Source: Pandoraea sputorum (lineage in GTDB: Bacteria; Pseudomonadota; Gammaproteobacteria; Burkholderiales; Burkholderiaceae). From it: a stretch of DNA of 64,000 nucleotides. Location: the NCBI RefSeq assembly GCF_000814845.2, contig NZ_CP010431.2, positions 3,472,001 through 3,536,000 of the forward strand, given 5' to 3'. The first letter of the stretch is position 1; the number at the start of each line of letters is the position of its first letter. Made by a program: the position numbers and the translations under genes. Under the pieces are notes generated by a model, which saw only the letters and a program-made list of their open reading frames with translations, was not told where the DNA came from and did no database searches. Positions 15,723 through 25,578 of this stretch are shown one piece after another.

Positions 15723-17831
15723 TTATTTTTCGGGACAAGCTTCCGACCTGGGCGAGCCCAGAGGAAATAGCAGCACCAGGGGATTGCGCAGCACGGCGCG
15801 CCAGATGGCGCGATGGATCTGCCGACGGTCACCCAATCGCAGTGGACGCGATCGAAGCGCCATGTGGAATGCTAACGCAAAACTGACACCGACGTTGAGC
15901 AGCCCCATCACCGCCACACCGGCGAACGCCAGCCACAGCGCCGGGTCGTGAAACACCGAACCGCCCAATACGCCGATCGAGGTTGCAATCGCCCCTGTCG
16001 ACAGCGTCACGTGACGGACCTCGAACGGCAAAGCAAATGCTGTCAGCACGGCCGGCACGAGTCCCAGCATGAAGCCAAGCATGAGATTGCCCAGCACCGG
16101 CGCAATGTGGCGTCGACACCAGTCGGCGAGGCGCGCTGCGCCCTGACGTCCAAAAACGAAACGCAGGCGGCGGTTGTACGCAAGGACGTCACCAATGCCA
16201 TGCAAGGCGAACCAATTGTCAGCCCAGCCGGAAATAAGGCTGGAGCACCACAACAGCACGCCGGTCAGCGCCGCAAAGAACGGCGTCACCCCAAGAATCG
16301 AGAACGAATTCAGCGTAGCGTGCGCCTTTTCCGGTGAGATGGTGTTCGCGCCAAGTGCCGCGGACACCGCCCACTGCACCAATAGGCAGAACGGGAAGAC
16401 CATCGCCAGATTGCCAAAGATGGCTGCCGCCTGGGTACGCACCAGCGCAATCACCTCACCGACGAAAGCATCCATCCCCGCCGGCGTATCGACGTCGTCG
16501 AGCTTGCTGGCGATGGCCGGCGCGGTCATGGCCGGTTGCTTGGTCGCCAGCGTGAAGTGGCAAAAGTGCATGAACAGGAAGCACAACGCGTAGTTGGCCC
16601 CGGCAAAGAAACCCTCGACAACGGTCGGAAAGTGGGCCCCGGCAATCATGAACTTGATGTAGACGGTCACGACCGTCACCAATCCGCCGCCACAGGCCAT
16701 CTTCAGCATCGAAAAATACTCGCTGCGATTTCGCGCGATGTAATGCTCGCCGGTCTCCGCACTGCGTTCGACAACCTTGCGCGCCAGCAAGCCGAATGAC
16801 GTTCGCGCCAGTTCGCCCACGCTTTGGCTCGCGCGGTTGGCTCTCACCAGATCCGCCAGCAACTGCACGCGCGCTACGGCCTTATCACCGCGATCCCCGT
16901 GGGTCAGCCACGCCTCCAGCAAGCGCTCGAGACGACGAATCCGGGCCTTGGCTCGCTCGACCTGAAACACGATATCGACGCTGACACCGTTCTCGTCGAG
17001 GTGCGCATACACGTCACGCACCGCGCGACCACAGTCGTCCAGCAGCGCGCGAAATAAGTTGATCTGCTGCACGAACAATTGCGACTGCGGCGCACCGTGC
17101 GCGAACTCCTGACCTGCATCCTCAAGCGCCTGCATTGCGCGTCCGAGCCGGTAAAACGGCGAATCGGTGGCGCGGGAATACGAAAGTCGCGAGCGCACCG
17201 CCTGCGACAGTCCCGTCGATGCGATCTGGTCGACAAGGTGGTGCATCGCGGCGAGCAGATCCTCGGCGAACGGATTCCAGTCAACATCGGCGTCGTCCGC
17301 CTCGCCGTGATGAAGCAGCGCAATCAGATCGCCCAGCAACTCGGCGGGCAACGCAGCGATCCAGTCGGCCGCATCTCCGTCGGGAAACATCAGGGAACAC
17401 AACGCCGAGAGGTCCCGTCGCGTTGGCGGCGGCGGAATCAGAGCTTTTTCGATGCGCTCGGCCAACGCACCCCAAAAACCGGGCCTCACCGGCATACCAG
17501 TGTCGCAAAGCAGCGATATGGCGTCGCTCTCGTTGACGACGCTACGCAGCGTGCGTGCAACCGACAGCCGCCACTGTGGATTGCGCTCCAGCATTTGCAG
17601 CAAGTAGCGTAGGCGCGTGTGCGGCCGGTATCGAGCGGCCTCCCCTTCCCCGCGCACTTCGTTGACAATCGCGCCGCGCTTTTGCACCCAATGCGCCAAC
17701 TCGATCAACCATTGATTGCGTACGGCCAGCGGCGCTGCCGGATCCGCGTGCGCGAGCAGTTCGTCGAGTTGATGGCCGGCATGGCGCGAGGCGCGCCACT
17801 TGCGCCAGTACAAAGTGAGCGAATTGAACAT
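15723..17831 (-). CDS. Gcr-family membrane protein (commonly named site-specific recombinase)
   Basis: 702 aa. A soluble, largely helical N-terminal part (about 1-350) is followed by a membrane part with roughly six to seven hydrophobic segments, e.g. GGGLVTVVTVYIKFMI, AIFGNLAMVFPFCLLV and GNLMLGFMLGLVPAVLTAF. Database entries often call this family site-specific recombinase Gcr. I see no serine- or tyrosine-recombinase catalytic motif, and the membrane topology argues against a DNA-breaking enzyme. Its real role is unknown. It lies upstream of iscR on the same strand, but the isc promoter separates them. Confidence 0.75.
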   Translation of the reverse strand: MFNSLTLYWRKWRASRHAGHQLDELLAHADPAAPLAVRNQWLIELAHWVQKRGAIVNEVRGEGEAARYRPHTRLRYLLQMLERNPQWRLSVARTLRSVVNESDAISLLCDTGMPVRPGFWGALAERIEKALIPPPPTRRDLSALCSLMFPDGDAADWIAALPAELLGDLIALLHHGEADDADVDWNPFAEDLLAAMHHLVDQIASTGLSQAVRSRLSYSRATDSPFYRLGRAMQALEDAGQEFAHGAPQSQLFVQQINLFRALLDDCGRAVRDVYAHLDENGVSVDIVFQVERAKARIRRLERLLEAWLTHGDRGDKAVARVQLLADLVRANRASQSVGELARTSFGLLARKVVERSAETGEHYIARNRSEYFSMLKMACGGGLVTVVTVYIKFMIAGAHFPTVVEGFFAGANYALCFLFMHFCHFTLATKQPAMTAPAIASKLDDVDTPAGMDAFVGEVIALVRTQAAAIFGNLAMVFPFCLLVQWAVSAALGANTISPEKAHATLNSFSILGVTPFFAALTGVLLWCSSLISGWADNWFALHGIGDVLAYNRRLRFVFGRQGAARLADWCRRHIAPVLGNLMLGFMLGLVPAVLTAFALPFEVRHVTLSTGAIATSIGVLGGSVFHDPALWLAFAGVAVMGLLNVGVSFALAFHMALRSRPLRLGDRRQIHRAIWRAVLRNPLVLLFPLGSPRSEACPEK

Positions 17832-18047
17832 GGGTCGGAAAGTGCGTAGTCAGCTACAGCGTCAGCGACAGAAGAAGGGGCACGGGAGTCACTGGCACTT
17901 CTGGCGTACAACGAATCGCACTGCCCGGCCTCATCCCGTCAAAGAGGGCCGAATGATAGCCTTGTTGGGGCAGCTCGCGAAGCGATCTCATCACCGATCA
18001 CGACGCATACGCCATTTCCCCACGAGGATACGCGCGCCGACAACCGG

Positions 18048-18524
18048 TCAGTCGGCCTGTCCCAAACGCACGAGCAGACCGTCGAGACCGTCTTCAATAT
18101 AGTCGAGCACCGTCTCAAACCCTTGCGCGCCGCCGTAATAGGGATCGGGCACTTCAGTGGCGTCATGATGCGTCGCAAAATCCATCAACCGGACGATCTT
18201 GTGACGAAACGCTGCGGGGCTGCGTGCCGTGAGCTCCGCGACGTTCGCGTTGTCCATGGCCACGATCCATTCAAAGCGCTCGAAATCGCTCGCCTCTACG
18301 CGACGCGCCCGCAGTGCACTCAGATCGTAGCCGCGCCGCTCGGCCGCCGCCTGCGTGCGTTCGTCCGGGGCGTGACCGATGTGATAACTGTGCGTCCCAG
18401 CCGAATCGACCTCAATGAGGTCGGACAATCCCGCTTTGGCGAGTCGATCGCGAAAGATCCCATCGGCACTCGGGGAGCGGCAGATGTTACCCATGCAGAC
18501 GAACAAGACGGAAGTTTTCTTCAT
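18048..18524 (-). CDS. Low-molecular-weight protein-tyrosine phosphatase
   Basis: 158 aa. The P-loop is CMGNICRS (nucleophile Cys10, Arg16) near the N-terminus and the general acid is Asp127 in VPDPYYGG, the full catalytic set. Bacterial members act on phosphotyrosine, often on exopolysaccharide kinases or stress regulators. No tyrosine kinase gene is near, so it is likely a stand-alone enzyme. It follows uvrB after 55 bp on the same strand and may be co-transcribed. Confidence 0.93.
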   Translation of the reverse strand: MKKTSVLFVCMGNICRSPSADGIFRDRLAKAGLSDLIEVDSAGTHSYHIGHAPDERTQAAAERRGYDLSALRARRVEASDFERFEWIVAMDNANVAELTARSPAAFRHKIVRLMDFATHHDATEVPDPYYGGAQGFETVLDYIEDGLDGLLVRLGQAD

Positions 18525-18579
18525 TTGGATTCAATCCATCGCAGGCGCGAGGCATCGATGGGCCTCGCCGCCATCATCT

Positions 18580-20703
18580 TCAGGCCTTCGGCCCCAATTC
18601 CGCTTCGCTGGCACCATCGGTACCGAACACCAGCGCCTTGACGTGCAGCAGTTGGTCCCGCACCTTTGCCGCCTTTTCGAACTCCAGGTTGCGTGCATGT
18701 TCCTGCATCTGCTTTTCGAGCTTCTTGATCTCGCGAGCCAGTTGCTTCTCGGACATGTCCTGATAGTGGGCCTGCTCTTTGGCCTCCGCCATTTCCGCCT
18801 TGGCGTCTTCCGGATCGTAGACACCGTCGATGATGTCCTTGATGCGCTTCTTCACGCCCTGCGGCACAATCCCATGCGCCTCGTTGTGCGCCATCTGCTT
18901 AGCGCGACGACGCTCCGTCTCGCTGATCGCCCGCTTCATCGACTCGGTCATCTTGTCTGCGTACAAGATGGCGGTACCGTTCACGTTACGCGCGGCCCGC
19001 CCGATCGTCTGAATCAACGAACGCTCGGCGCGAAGGAAGCCCTCCTTGTCCGCATCCAGAATCGCAACCAGCGACACTTCCGGAATATCCAGCCCCTCGC
19101 GCAGCAAGTTGATGCCGACGAGTACGTCGAACGCGCCCAAACGCAGGTCACGGATGATTTCTACGCGTTCAACGGTATCGATATCGCTGTGCAGATAACG
19201 GACCTTCACGCCGTTATCCGATAAGTACTCGGTCAATTGCTCGGCCATTCGCTTCGTGAGCGTCGTTACGAGCACGCGCTCGCCCACCGCTACGCGCTTA
19301 TTGATTTCCGAGAGCACATCATCCACCTGCGTACGGGCGGGACGCACATCGATCGTCGGATCGATCAGCCCGGTCGGACGCACCACCTGCTCCACAATCT
19401 GCCCGGTACGCTTGGCCTCGTAATCTGCGGGCGTCGCGGAGACGAAGATGGCCTGACGCATTTTGCGTTCGTACTCGGCAAACTTCAGTGGACGATTATC
19501 CAGCGCCGACGGCAAACGGAAGCCGTAGTTGACCAGGTTTTCCTTGCGCGCCCGGTCGCCGTTGTACATGCCGTTGAACTGGCCGATGAGCACGTGGGAC
19601 TCGTCGAGGAACATCAACGCGTCCGGTGGCAAATAGTCAACGAGCGTAGGCGGCGGCTCGCCGGGCGCTGCGCCCGACAAATGTCGCGAGTAGTTTTCGA
19701 TGCCTTTGCAGAACCCCAACTCCTGCAACATCTCCAGATCGAAGCGGGTACGCTGTTCGAGGCGTTGCGCTTCGACCAGCTTGCCTTCCTTATAGAAGAA
19801 GTCGAGCCGCTCGCGAAGTTCGTCCTTGATCGTTTCGATCGCGCGCAGCACCGTATCTCGCGGGGTCACGTAATGTGAGGACGGATACACCGTGAATCGC
19901 GGCACCTTCTGACGCACGCGCCCTGTGAGCGGATCGAAGAGTTGCAGCGAGTCGACTTCGTCGTCGAACAACTCCACGCGCAACGCCAGCTCGGCGTGTT
20001 CCGCCGGGAAGATGTCGATGGTGTCGCCGCGCACACGGAAGGTGCCGCGCCCGAAGTCCGTCTCGTTACGCGTGTACTGCATCGCGATCAGTCTTGCGAT
20101 GATCTCGCGTTGCCCCAGCTTGTCGCCCTGACGCACGGTCAGGATCATCTGGTGGTACTCGCTCGGATTCCCGATACCGTAGATGGCGGACACCGTCGCG
20201 ACGATCACCACATCGCGGCGTTCCAGCAGGCTTTTCGTCGCCGACAACCGCATCTGCTCAATGTGCTCGTTGACCGACGAGTCCTTCTCGATGAAGAGAT
20301 CGCGCTGCGGCACATACGCTTCCGGCTGGTAATAGTCGTAGTACGAGACGAAGTACTCCACCGCATTTCGCGGGAAGAATTCACGAAACTCGGAATACAA
20401 CTGTGCCGCCAGGGTTTTGTTTGGAGCGAACACGATGGCCGGACGTCCCATACGGGCAATCACATTCGCCATAGTGAACGTCTTGCCCGAGCCGGTCACG
20501 CCCAGCAGCGTCTGAAACGCGAGCCCGTCGTCGATCCCCTCGGTCAACTGGGTGATGGCTGTGGGCTGATCGCCTGCCGCAGGAAACGGACAATAGAGCT
20601 GGTAAGGCGAGTCGGGGAACGTCAGGAACTTGCTTTCGTCGAAATCGGTTTCAGCCGCAGGGGTCATGGCGGGGGCGCGAGCATGAGGGACGTAATCTGG
20701 CAT
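18580..20703 (-). CDS. uvrB: UvrABC excinuclease subunit B
   Basis: 707 aa. Walker [11 protein letters not shown], the beta-hairpin region [12 protein letters not shown], helicase motifs (FLDESHV; GRAARN) and the C-terminal UVR motif ([27 protein letters not shown]) are all present. UvrB verifies damage handed over by UvrA and recruits UvrC in nucleotide excision repair. Two starts are possible (ATG 20703 or ATG 20667, 12 residues shorter) and neither has a clear Shine-Dalgarno sequence. I see no LexA box of the CTGT-N8-ACAG type upstream, although an inverted repeat TCGGAC-N10-GTCCGA is there. Confidence 0.96.
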   Translation of the reverse strand: MPDYVPHARAPAMTPAAETDFDESKFLTFPDSPYQLYCPFPAAGDQPTAITQLTEGIDDGLAFQTLLGVTGSGKTFTMANVIARMGRPAIVFAPNKTLAAQLYSEFREFFPRNAVEYFVSYYDYYQPEAYVPQRDLFIEKDSSVNEHIEQMRLSATKSLLERRDVVIVATVSAIYGIGNPSEYHQMILTVRQGDKLGQREIIARLIAMQYTRNETDFGRGTFRVRGDTIDIFPAEHAELALRVELFDDEVDSLQLFDPLTGRVRQKVPRFTVYPSSHYVTPRDTVLRAIETIKDELRERLDFFYKEGKLVEAQRLEQRTRFDLEMLQELGFCKGIENYSRHLSGAAPGEPPPTLVDYLPPDALMFLDESHVLIGQFNGMYNGDRARKENLVNYGFRLPSALDNRPLKFAEYERKMRQAIFVSATPADYEAKRTGQIVEQVVRPTGLIDPTIDVRPARTQVDDVLSEINKRVAVGERVLVTTLTKRMAEQLTEYLSDNGVKVRYLHSDIDTVERVEIIRDLRLGAFDVLVGINLLREGLDIPEVSLVAILDADKEGFLRAERSLIQTIGRAARNVNGTAILYADKMTESMKRAISETERRRAKQMAHNEAHGIVPQGVKKRIKDIIDGVYDPEDAKAEMAEAKEQAHYQDMSEKQLAREIKKLEKQMQEHARNLEFEKAAKVRDQLLHVKALVFGTDGASEAELGPKA

Positions 20704-21005
20704 TCTAGCGCGTCGGACAATTCCCTGAGTCCGATGGGTGACAGCTATCCCCTATCCCATTGGGCCGCCCCAGGTAACGCAGACGTGGCCTGCAGGACGC
20801 ACTCACGAGTCGCGTACCCGCCGATTTCGTCAAATTCTGGCATTGCGTGGCAGTTTTCGTGCCGAAAAGGCACGAATTCGTGTGCAGCGGGCCGGTGTTT
20901 ACCACAAGCGCGGGTAATCTTCGCTAAAATACCCCGCTGGGCCGAACCTGCGTAAGTTGCGGCCGACCCGCTGCATTTTCCTACTACCTGCCTCGAGCCG
21001 TCGAA
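20704..21005. other. Divergent uvrB/tyrB intergenic region with inverted repeats
   Basis: 302 bp without a gene. TTCGTGCC and GGCACGAA (20856-20863 and 20869-20876) form an 8-bp stem with a GAAAA loop, and CACGAATTCGTG (20871-20882) is a perfect 12-bp palindrome sharing one arm. TCGGAC (20713-20718) and GTCCGA (20729-20734) sit next to uvrB. These are operator-like but no known regulator fits. Confidence 0.5.
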
Positions 21006-22205
21006 ATGACCCTCTTTTCCGCTGTCGAACTCGCCCCGCGCGACCCCATTCTTGGTCTGAACGAAGCCTACAACGCCGATCACCGCACCAATAAGGTGAA
21101 TCTGGGTGTTGGCGTGTATTTCAATGCAGAAGGCAAACTGCCCCTGCTCAAGGCCGTGAAGGCAGCGGAAGAACAACGTGTGGCGGCCGGCCTGCCGCGC
21201 GGCTATCTGCCGATCGAAGGCATTGCTGCGTACGACAAGGCCGTCCAGGAAATGCTGTTCGGCAAGGAATCGCCGGTGCTGGCCGAAGGCCGCGTGATCA
21301 CCGCTCAGGCACTGGGCGGTACGGGCGCACTGAAGATTGGCGCCGATTTCCTGAAGCAACTGAATCCGAACGCCACGGTCGCCATCAGCGATCCGAGCTG
21401 GGAAAACCACCGTGCCCTGTTCACGACGGCTGGCTTTAACGTCGTGTCGTATCCGTACTACGACGCCGAATCGCACGGCGTGAACATCGCTGGCATGCTG
21501 GACATGCTCGGCAAGGAACCGGAAGGCACGATCGTTGTGCTGCACGCTTGCTGCCACAACCCGACCGGCGTCGATCTCACGATGGATCAGTGGGCGCAAG
21601 TTGTGGAAGTCGTGAAGGCCCGCAAGCTGGTGCCGTTCCTCGATATCGCCTATCAGGGCTTCGGTGACGGCATCGACGCCGACGCCGCCGTGGTGCGCCT
21701 GTTCGCCTCCACCGGCCTGAACTTCTTCGTTTCGAGCTCGTTCTCCAAGTCGTTCTCGCTCTACGGCGAACGCGTTGGCGCCCTGTCGATCGTGACGGGC
21801 AGCAAGGACGAATCGACCCGCGTGCTCTCGCAGCTCAAGCGCGTGATCCGCACCAACTACTCGAACCCGCCGACGCACGGCGGCTCGGTCGTCGCCGCCG
21901 TGCTGGGCAACGCCGAACTGCGTGCCCTGTGGGAAGAAGAGCTCGCCGAAATGCGTGAGCGTATCCGCGCGATGCGTCTGGCGTTGGTCGAAAAGCTGCG
22001 TGCCCACGGTGTGGAGCGCGACTTCTCGTTCGTGATCAAGCAGCGCGGCATGTTCTCGTACTCCGGCCTGACGGCCGATCAGGTCGAGCGTCTGCGCGAA
22101 GAGTTCGGCATCTACGCCGTGAGCACCGGCCGCATCTGCGTGGCCGCACTCAACGACAAGAACATCGACACTGTGGCGTCCGCCATCGCGCAAGTGCTGC
22201 GCTGA
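21006..22205 (+). CDS. tyrB: Aromatic amino acid / aspartate aminotransferase (class I)
   Basis: 399 aa, PLP-dependent fold type I. The N-terminus LFSAVELAPRDPILGLNEAY and Lys248 in SSSFSKSFSLYGERVG (Schiff-base lysine) are typical of the AspC/TyrB group, and HACCHNPTGVD is the cofactor-binding NPTG loop. It interconverts aromatic amino acids or aspartate with their keto acids using 2-oxoglutarate. Sequence alone does not settle whether it prefers aspartate or aromatic substrates, so the symbol is provisional. It is single, divergent from uvrB and followed by a terminator. Confidence 0.85.
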   Translation: MTLFSAVELAPRDPILGLNEAYNADHRTNKVNLGVGVYFNAEGKLPLLKAVKAAEEQRVAAGLPRGYLPIEGIAAYDKAVQEMLFGKESPVLAEGRVITAQALGGTGALKIGADFLKQLNPNATVAISDPSWENHRALFTTAGFNVVSYPYYDAESHGVNIAGMLDMLGKEPEGTIVVLHACCHNPTGVDLTMDQWAQVVEVVKARKLVPFLDIAYQGFGDGIDADAAVVRLFASTGLNFFVSSSFSKSFSLYGERVGALSIVTGSKDESTRVLSQLKRVIRTNYSNPPTHGGSVVAAVLGNAELRALWEEELAEMRERIRAMRLALVEKLRAHGVERDFSFVIKQRGMFSYSGLTADQVERLREEFGIYAVSTGRICVAALNDKNIDTVASAIAQVLR

Positions 22206-22254
22206 TCGATTGACGGTTTGCCGCAGTCAATGATTGCGGCCACCGTTGCGAAAG

Positions 22255-22283
22255 AAAAGCCCGCCTACCAGCGGGCTTTTTTT
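22255..22283 (+). terminator. Intrinsic terminator of the aminotransferase gene
   Basis: aaaagcccgc and gcgggctttttt pair around a 6-nt loop and are followed by a 7-T run on the plus strand. Confidence 0.88.
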
Positions 22284-22295
22284 GCATCTCGAATT

Positions 22296-22311
22296 GTTGC
22301 ATTGCAGCAAC
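22296..22311. promoter_or_regulatory. Inverted repeat upstream of phaZ
   Basis: GTTGC-attgca-GCAAC is a short dyad containing TGC-ATT-GCA. PhaR-type regulators of PHB genes are known to bind TGC/GCA-rich motifs, so this could be a PhaR site; that link is an inference. Confidence 0.3.
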
Positions 22312-22450
22312 GATAGTTAATAACAATGACAGGAATAAGCTAAGACTATCGATCTGATGCAGAAATGCCATATATCAGGGTTATGCTGCGTTGCACACCC
22401 GCGATAAACGGTTGCATAATTCCCCCATCATCCGCCTCAGGGCACACAAC

Positions 22451-23692
22451 ATGCTGTATCAGATTCATGAGTACAACCGCGCGTGGCTGAATCCTCTCAC
22501 CACGTGGGCAAAGGCGGCGGCGACGACTTTCGTCAACCCGGGCAGCCTGCTTGCCATGATGCCGGGTGCGCCCCGCATTGCCGCCGGATACGAATTGCTC
22601 TACCGGCTTGGCAAGGACTACGAAAAGCCCGAATTCAACATCAAGGCAGTCGAAGTGGACGGTCACAACATTCCGGTCGTGGAAATGACCGCGATGGAGA
22701 AGCCGTTCTGCCGTCTGCTGCGTTTCAAGCGATACGCGGACGACGCGAGCGCCGTGGGGCAACTCAAGGACGACCCGGTCGTGCTGGTCGTGGCCCCGCT
22801 CTCGGGTCACCACGCTACGTTGCTGCGCGACACCGTCTCTACATTGCTTAAGGACCACAAGGTGTACATCACCGACTGGGTCGATGCACGTATGGTGCCG
22901 CTCGATGCGGGGTCGTTCCATCTGGACGACTACGTTGCGTACATCCAGGAATTCATCCGCCACATCGGCGCTGAAAACCTGCACGTCATTTCGGTCTGCC
23001 AGCCGACGGTACCTGTGCTCGGCGCGATCTCGCTGATGGCGTCGAACGGCGAGAAGACACCCAAGACCATGACGATGATGGGTGGCCCGATCGACGCTCG
23101 CAAGAGCCCGACGTCGGTCAACTCGCTCGCGACGAACAAGTCGTACGAATGGTTCGAGAACCACGTGATTCATGCGGTGCCTCCGAACTACCCCGGCGCC
23201 GGACGCCTCGTGTATCCGGGCTTCCTGCAGCACGCGGGCTTCGTCGCCATGAATCCGGACCGCCATCTGAAGTCACACTGGGACTTCTATCTGGATCTGA
23301 TGCGCGGCGACAGCGACGATGCCGACTCGCACCGCCGCTTTTACGATGAGTACAACGCAGTGCTGGATATGGCGGCCGAGTACTATCTCGACACCATCAA
23401 GACCGTTTTCCAGGACTTCAGCCTTGCGAGCGGTACGTGGGATGTGGCCGGTCAGCGCGTGCGTCCGCAGGACATCAAGACCACGGCGCTTTTCACCATC
23501 GAAGGCGAGTTGGACGACATCTCCGGTAGTGGGCAAACGCAAGCCGCGCATGAGCTTTGCACCGGCATCCCGGCCAAACGCCGCGCGCATTTCACCGCGC
23601 CGCAGTGCGGGCACTACGGGATTTTCTCCGGTAGCCGCTGGCGTAACGTGATCTATCCGCAGATTCGCGACTTCATCGCGAAGAACGCCTGA
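22451..23692 (+). CDS. phaZ: Intracellular polyhydroxyalkanoate (PHB) depolymerase
   Basis: 413 aa, mobilises stored polyhydroxybutyrate granules. The catalytic triad known from Ralstonia PhaZ1 (Cys183, Asp355, His388) falls at exactly the same numbers when translation starts at the ATG 22451: SVCQPTVPV, GELDDISG and PQCGHYG. That supports this start over an upstream in-frame ATG. Like its relatives it has a Cys nucleophile instead of the usual lipase-box Ser and no signal peptide. It stands alone, convergent with a TetR-family gene. PHB storage genes such as phaC are not in the window. Confidence 0.93.
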   Translation: MLYQIHEYNRAWLNPLTTWAKAAATTFVNPGSLLAMMPGAPRIAAGYELLYRLGKDYEKPEFNIKAVEVDGHNIPVVEMTAMEKPFCRLLRFKRYADDASAVGQLKDDPVVLVVAPLSGHHATLLRDTVSTLLKDHKVYITDWVDARMVPLDAGSFHLDDYVAYIQEFIRHIGAENLHVISVCQPTVPVLGAISLMASNGEKTPKTMTMMGGPIDARKSPTSVNSLATNKSYEWFENHVIHAVPPNYPGAGRLVYPGFLQHAGFVAMNPDRHLKSHWDFYLDLMRGDSDDADSHRRFYDEYNAVLDMAAEYYLDTIKTVFQDFSLASGTWDVAGQRVRPQDIKTTALFTIEGELDDISGSGQTQAAHELCTGIPAKRRAHFTAPQCGHYGIFSGSRWRNVIYPQIRDFIAKNA

Positions 23693-23720
23693 CCGTCATT
23701 CGCTAATTCCGACGGACATA

Positions 23721-23766
23721 CGAAAACCGCCGCGAGGGCATTGGCTCTCGCGGCGGTTTCGTTTTG
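23721..23766. terminator. Bidirectional terminator between phaZ and the TetR gene
   Basis: aaaccgccgcgag and ctcgcggcggttt form a 13-bp stem. T-rich flanks occur on both strands. Confidence 0.85.
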
Positions 23767-23809
23767 TGGCCTTCGGTTCGATTGAACGCCGCAGATCGCG
23801 GCCGTCCGC

Positions 23810-24448
23810 TCAACGCGTGCGAAGCGAATCCAGCAGCATCTGCGTATTGAAGGACGAGTACGTCTTTCTCGACTCGTCGCTCATGACGTCACGCCCCATC
23901 ACAATGGAAAGCGTATGTCGATTCGACATCACGTAATAGCCCATCGCCGAGATCGTCACGTACAGATCGACCGGATCGACGCCCTGACGAATTTCGCCAC
24001 TGGCCTGCCCGCGCTTGAGCGTCTGCGCGAGCAGCTCTACGATCGGCGAGACCTGTTGACGAATTTCCGTCGACTGACGCATCGACTTGGCTTCGTGCAG
24101 ATTTTCGTTATTGATGAGCTGGATCAACTCCGGGTGATCGGCGTAGTAATCCCACACGAAGTGGGCGAGTTCGGCCACAGCGTCGAGCGGCGCAAGCAGA
24201 TCGAGCTTGAGTGCGTGTTCCGCGCGATTGAATTCGCCATAGACTTCTTCGAGCACGGCCAGATAAAGCTGATCCTTGTTGCCGAAGTAGTAATAGAGCA
24301 TTCGCTCATTGATGTCGGCTCGGCGCGCGATGCTGTCCACGCGAGCACCACTGGAACCACGTTCCGCAAATTCCTCGATCGCAGCGGCAAGAATTCGCTG
24401 GCGGGTGCGTTCCGGGTCACGTTTGATCTTGGTTTCTGATGTTGTCAT
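23810..24448 (-). CDS. TetR-family transcriptional regulator
   Basis: 212 aa. The DNA-binding domain (TRQRILAAAIEEFAERG...RVDSIARRADINERMLYYYFGNKDQLY, about 15-65) is followed by a helical ligand domain with NENLHEAKSMRQS. This arrangement resembles TetR proteins with the C-terminal domain found in RutR-like members. The ligand is unknown. A CTGCA-aaa-TGCAG palindrome at 24503-24515, between it and the divergent ferredoxin gene, is the likely operator. It converges on phaZ. Confidence 0.88.
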   Translation of the reverse strand: MTTSETKIKRDPERTRQRILAAAIEEFAERGSSGARVDSIARRADINERMLYYYFGNKDQLYLAVLEEVYGEFNRAEHALKLDLLAPLDAVAELAHFVWDYYADHPELIQLINNENLHEAKSMRQSTEIRQQVSPIVELLAQTLKRGQASGEIRQGVDPVDLYVTISAMGYYVMSNRHTLSIVMGRDVMSDESRKTYSSFNTQMLLDSLRTR

Positions 24449-24502
24449 GATCGGCCGGTCGTTCTCATCGGGCGGAATTATGGCACAACGGTTTCAGTGT
24501 TT

Positions 24503-24515
24503 CTGCAAAATGCAG
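24503..24515. promoter_or_regulatory. Candidate TetR operator (CTGCA-N3-TGCAG)
   Basis: A perfect 5-bp dyad with a 3-bp centre, located in the divergent region 38 bp before the ferredoxin gene start and 55 bp before the TetR start. Binding by this TetR protein is inferred from position. Confidence 0.4.
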
Positions 24516-24552
24516 GATAATTCTAGTTTCCGCCGAATCCCCCACAAAAGAC

Positions 24553-25455
24553 GTGTCCGAAGTCAGCGCGCTCGCTCAGCGCATCGATGCCCTATTGCCC
24601 CAGACGCAATGCACCAAATGCGGTTACGCAGGATGCCGTCCGTACGCCGACGCTATCGCGAACGGGCAAGCCAGCTATAACCAATGCCCGCCGGGCGGCG
24701 CCGAAGGTGTCGAGCGCCTTGCTAGGCTGCTCGGCCGTCCCGTCATTGCACTCAATCCGGAGAACGGCGTCGAACGCCCGCGCCCCCGGGCATTGATCGA
24801 CGAATCACTCTGCATCGGCTGCACCTTGTGCATTCAGGCCTGCCCGGTCGACGCCATAGTCGGCGCGGCCAAATTGATGCATACGGTCATCGAAGATCGC
24901 TGTACGGGCTGCGATCTCTGCGTCCCCCCCTGCCCCGTCGACTGCATCGACATGGTGCCGGTGACCGGGGAGCGCACCGGATGGGACGCCTGGTCGCAAG
25001 CGCAAGCCGACGAGGCTCGCACACACTTTGAGGCCCATCAGGCCCGTCTGGAGAAGGAAAAGGCGCAACGGGAAGCCCGTCTCGCGGCACGCGCTGCGCG
25101 CGTTGCACCGGGACCGCAAAGCGCGCCCACCGCTGAGAACGTCCAGCCGCAGGTCGCGGCACCTCACACGGAGGCATCGTCGGTTTCGAATGATGAAACC
25201 ACAGACGCAGCGCCCGCCGCCGACGCAGCGGCAACGGCTGCGGCGCGCAAACAAGCCATCATTCAAGCGGCGCTCGAACGGGCTCGCCAGAAGAAGGCCG
25301 CGTTGGCCGCCGAAGGACTAGGCCCCAAGAACACCGAGAACGTGTCTGCGGCCGTCCAGGCACAGATCGACGAAGCGGAAGCTCGCCGTAAGCGGCTAGG
25401 ACTTGACGCACGCAGCGCCACTCCCGGCACCGACAACGCCAAAGACAACGATTGA
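24553..25455 (+). CDS. RnfB/RsxB-like ferredoxin, orphan, with long C-terminal tail
   Basis: 300 aa, GTG start. An Fe-S motif with Cys20, Cys23, Cys28 and Cys45 ([10 protein letters not shown]...QCPPGG) is followed by two [4Fe-4S] ferredoxin motifs (Cys87/90/93/97 and Cys117/120/123/127). The rest (about 150-300) is a charged Ala-rich tail with a coiled-coil stretch ([23 protein letters not shown]). RnfB of the Rnf/Rsx electron-transfer complex normally has an N-terminal membrane helix, which is absent, and no rnfA/C/D/G/E genes are near. It probably acts as a soluble electron carrier. nth lies downstream, echoing the rsx-nth linkage of E. coli. Confidence 0.85.
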   Translation: MSEVSALAQRIDALLPQTQCTKCGYAGCRPYADAIANGQASYNQCPPGGAEGVERLARLLGRPVIALNPENGVERPRPRALIDESLCIGCTLCIQACPVDAIVGAAKLMHTVIEDRCTGCDLCVPPCPVDCIDMVPVTGERTGWDAWSQAQADEARTHFEAHQARLEKEKAQREARLAARAARVAPGPQSAPTAENVQPQVAAPHTEASSVSNDETTDAAPAADAAATAAARKQAIIQAALERARQKKAALAAEGLGPKNTENVSAAVQAQIDEAEARRKRLGLDARSATPGTDNAKDND

Positions 25456-25578
25456 TATAGCGCCCATTTGTAAGCACTGCGAAGCCCGGACGCTTCGAAC
25501 AAACGGCTGACCGGCCACAGATGGGTTTCCCAGCGTCCCCCGATACAAGACAAACGCCACGCCACACGCGCCCCCGCC

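Noticed and set aside
15723..17831. Site-specific recombinase as evidence for a mobile element
   Set aside because: The Gcr-family protein is a membrane protein without recombinase motifs, and no attachment sites, integrase or repeats flank it.
20704..20780. LexA box upstream of uvrB
   Set aside because: A CTGTCACC stretch is present on the minus strand but there is no matching ACAG at the right distance.
25028..25321. Arg-rich open frame inside the RnfB-like gene
   Set aside because: Plus-strand alternate frame of the Ala/Glu-rich tail; a compositional artefact.
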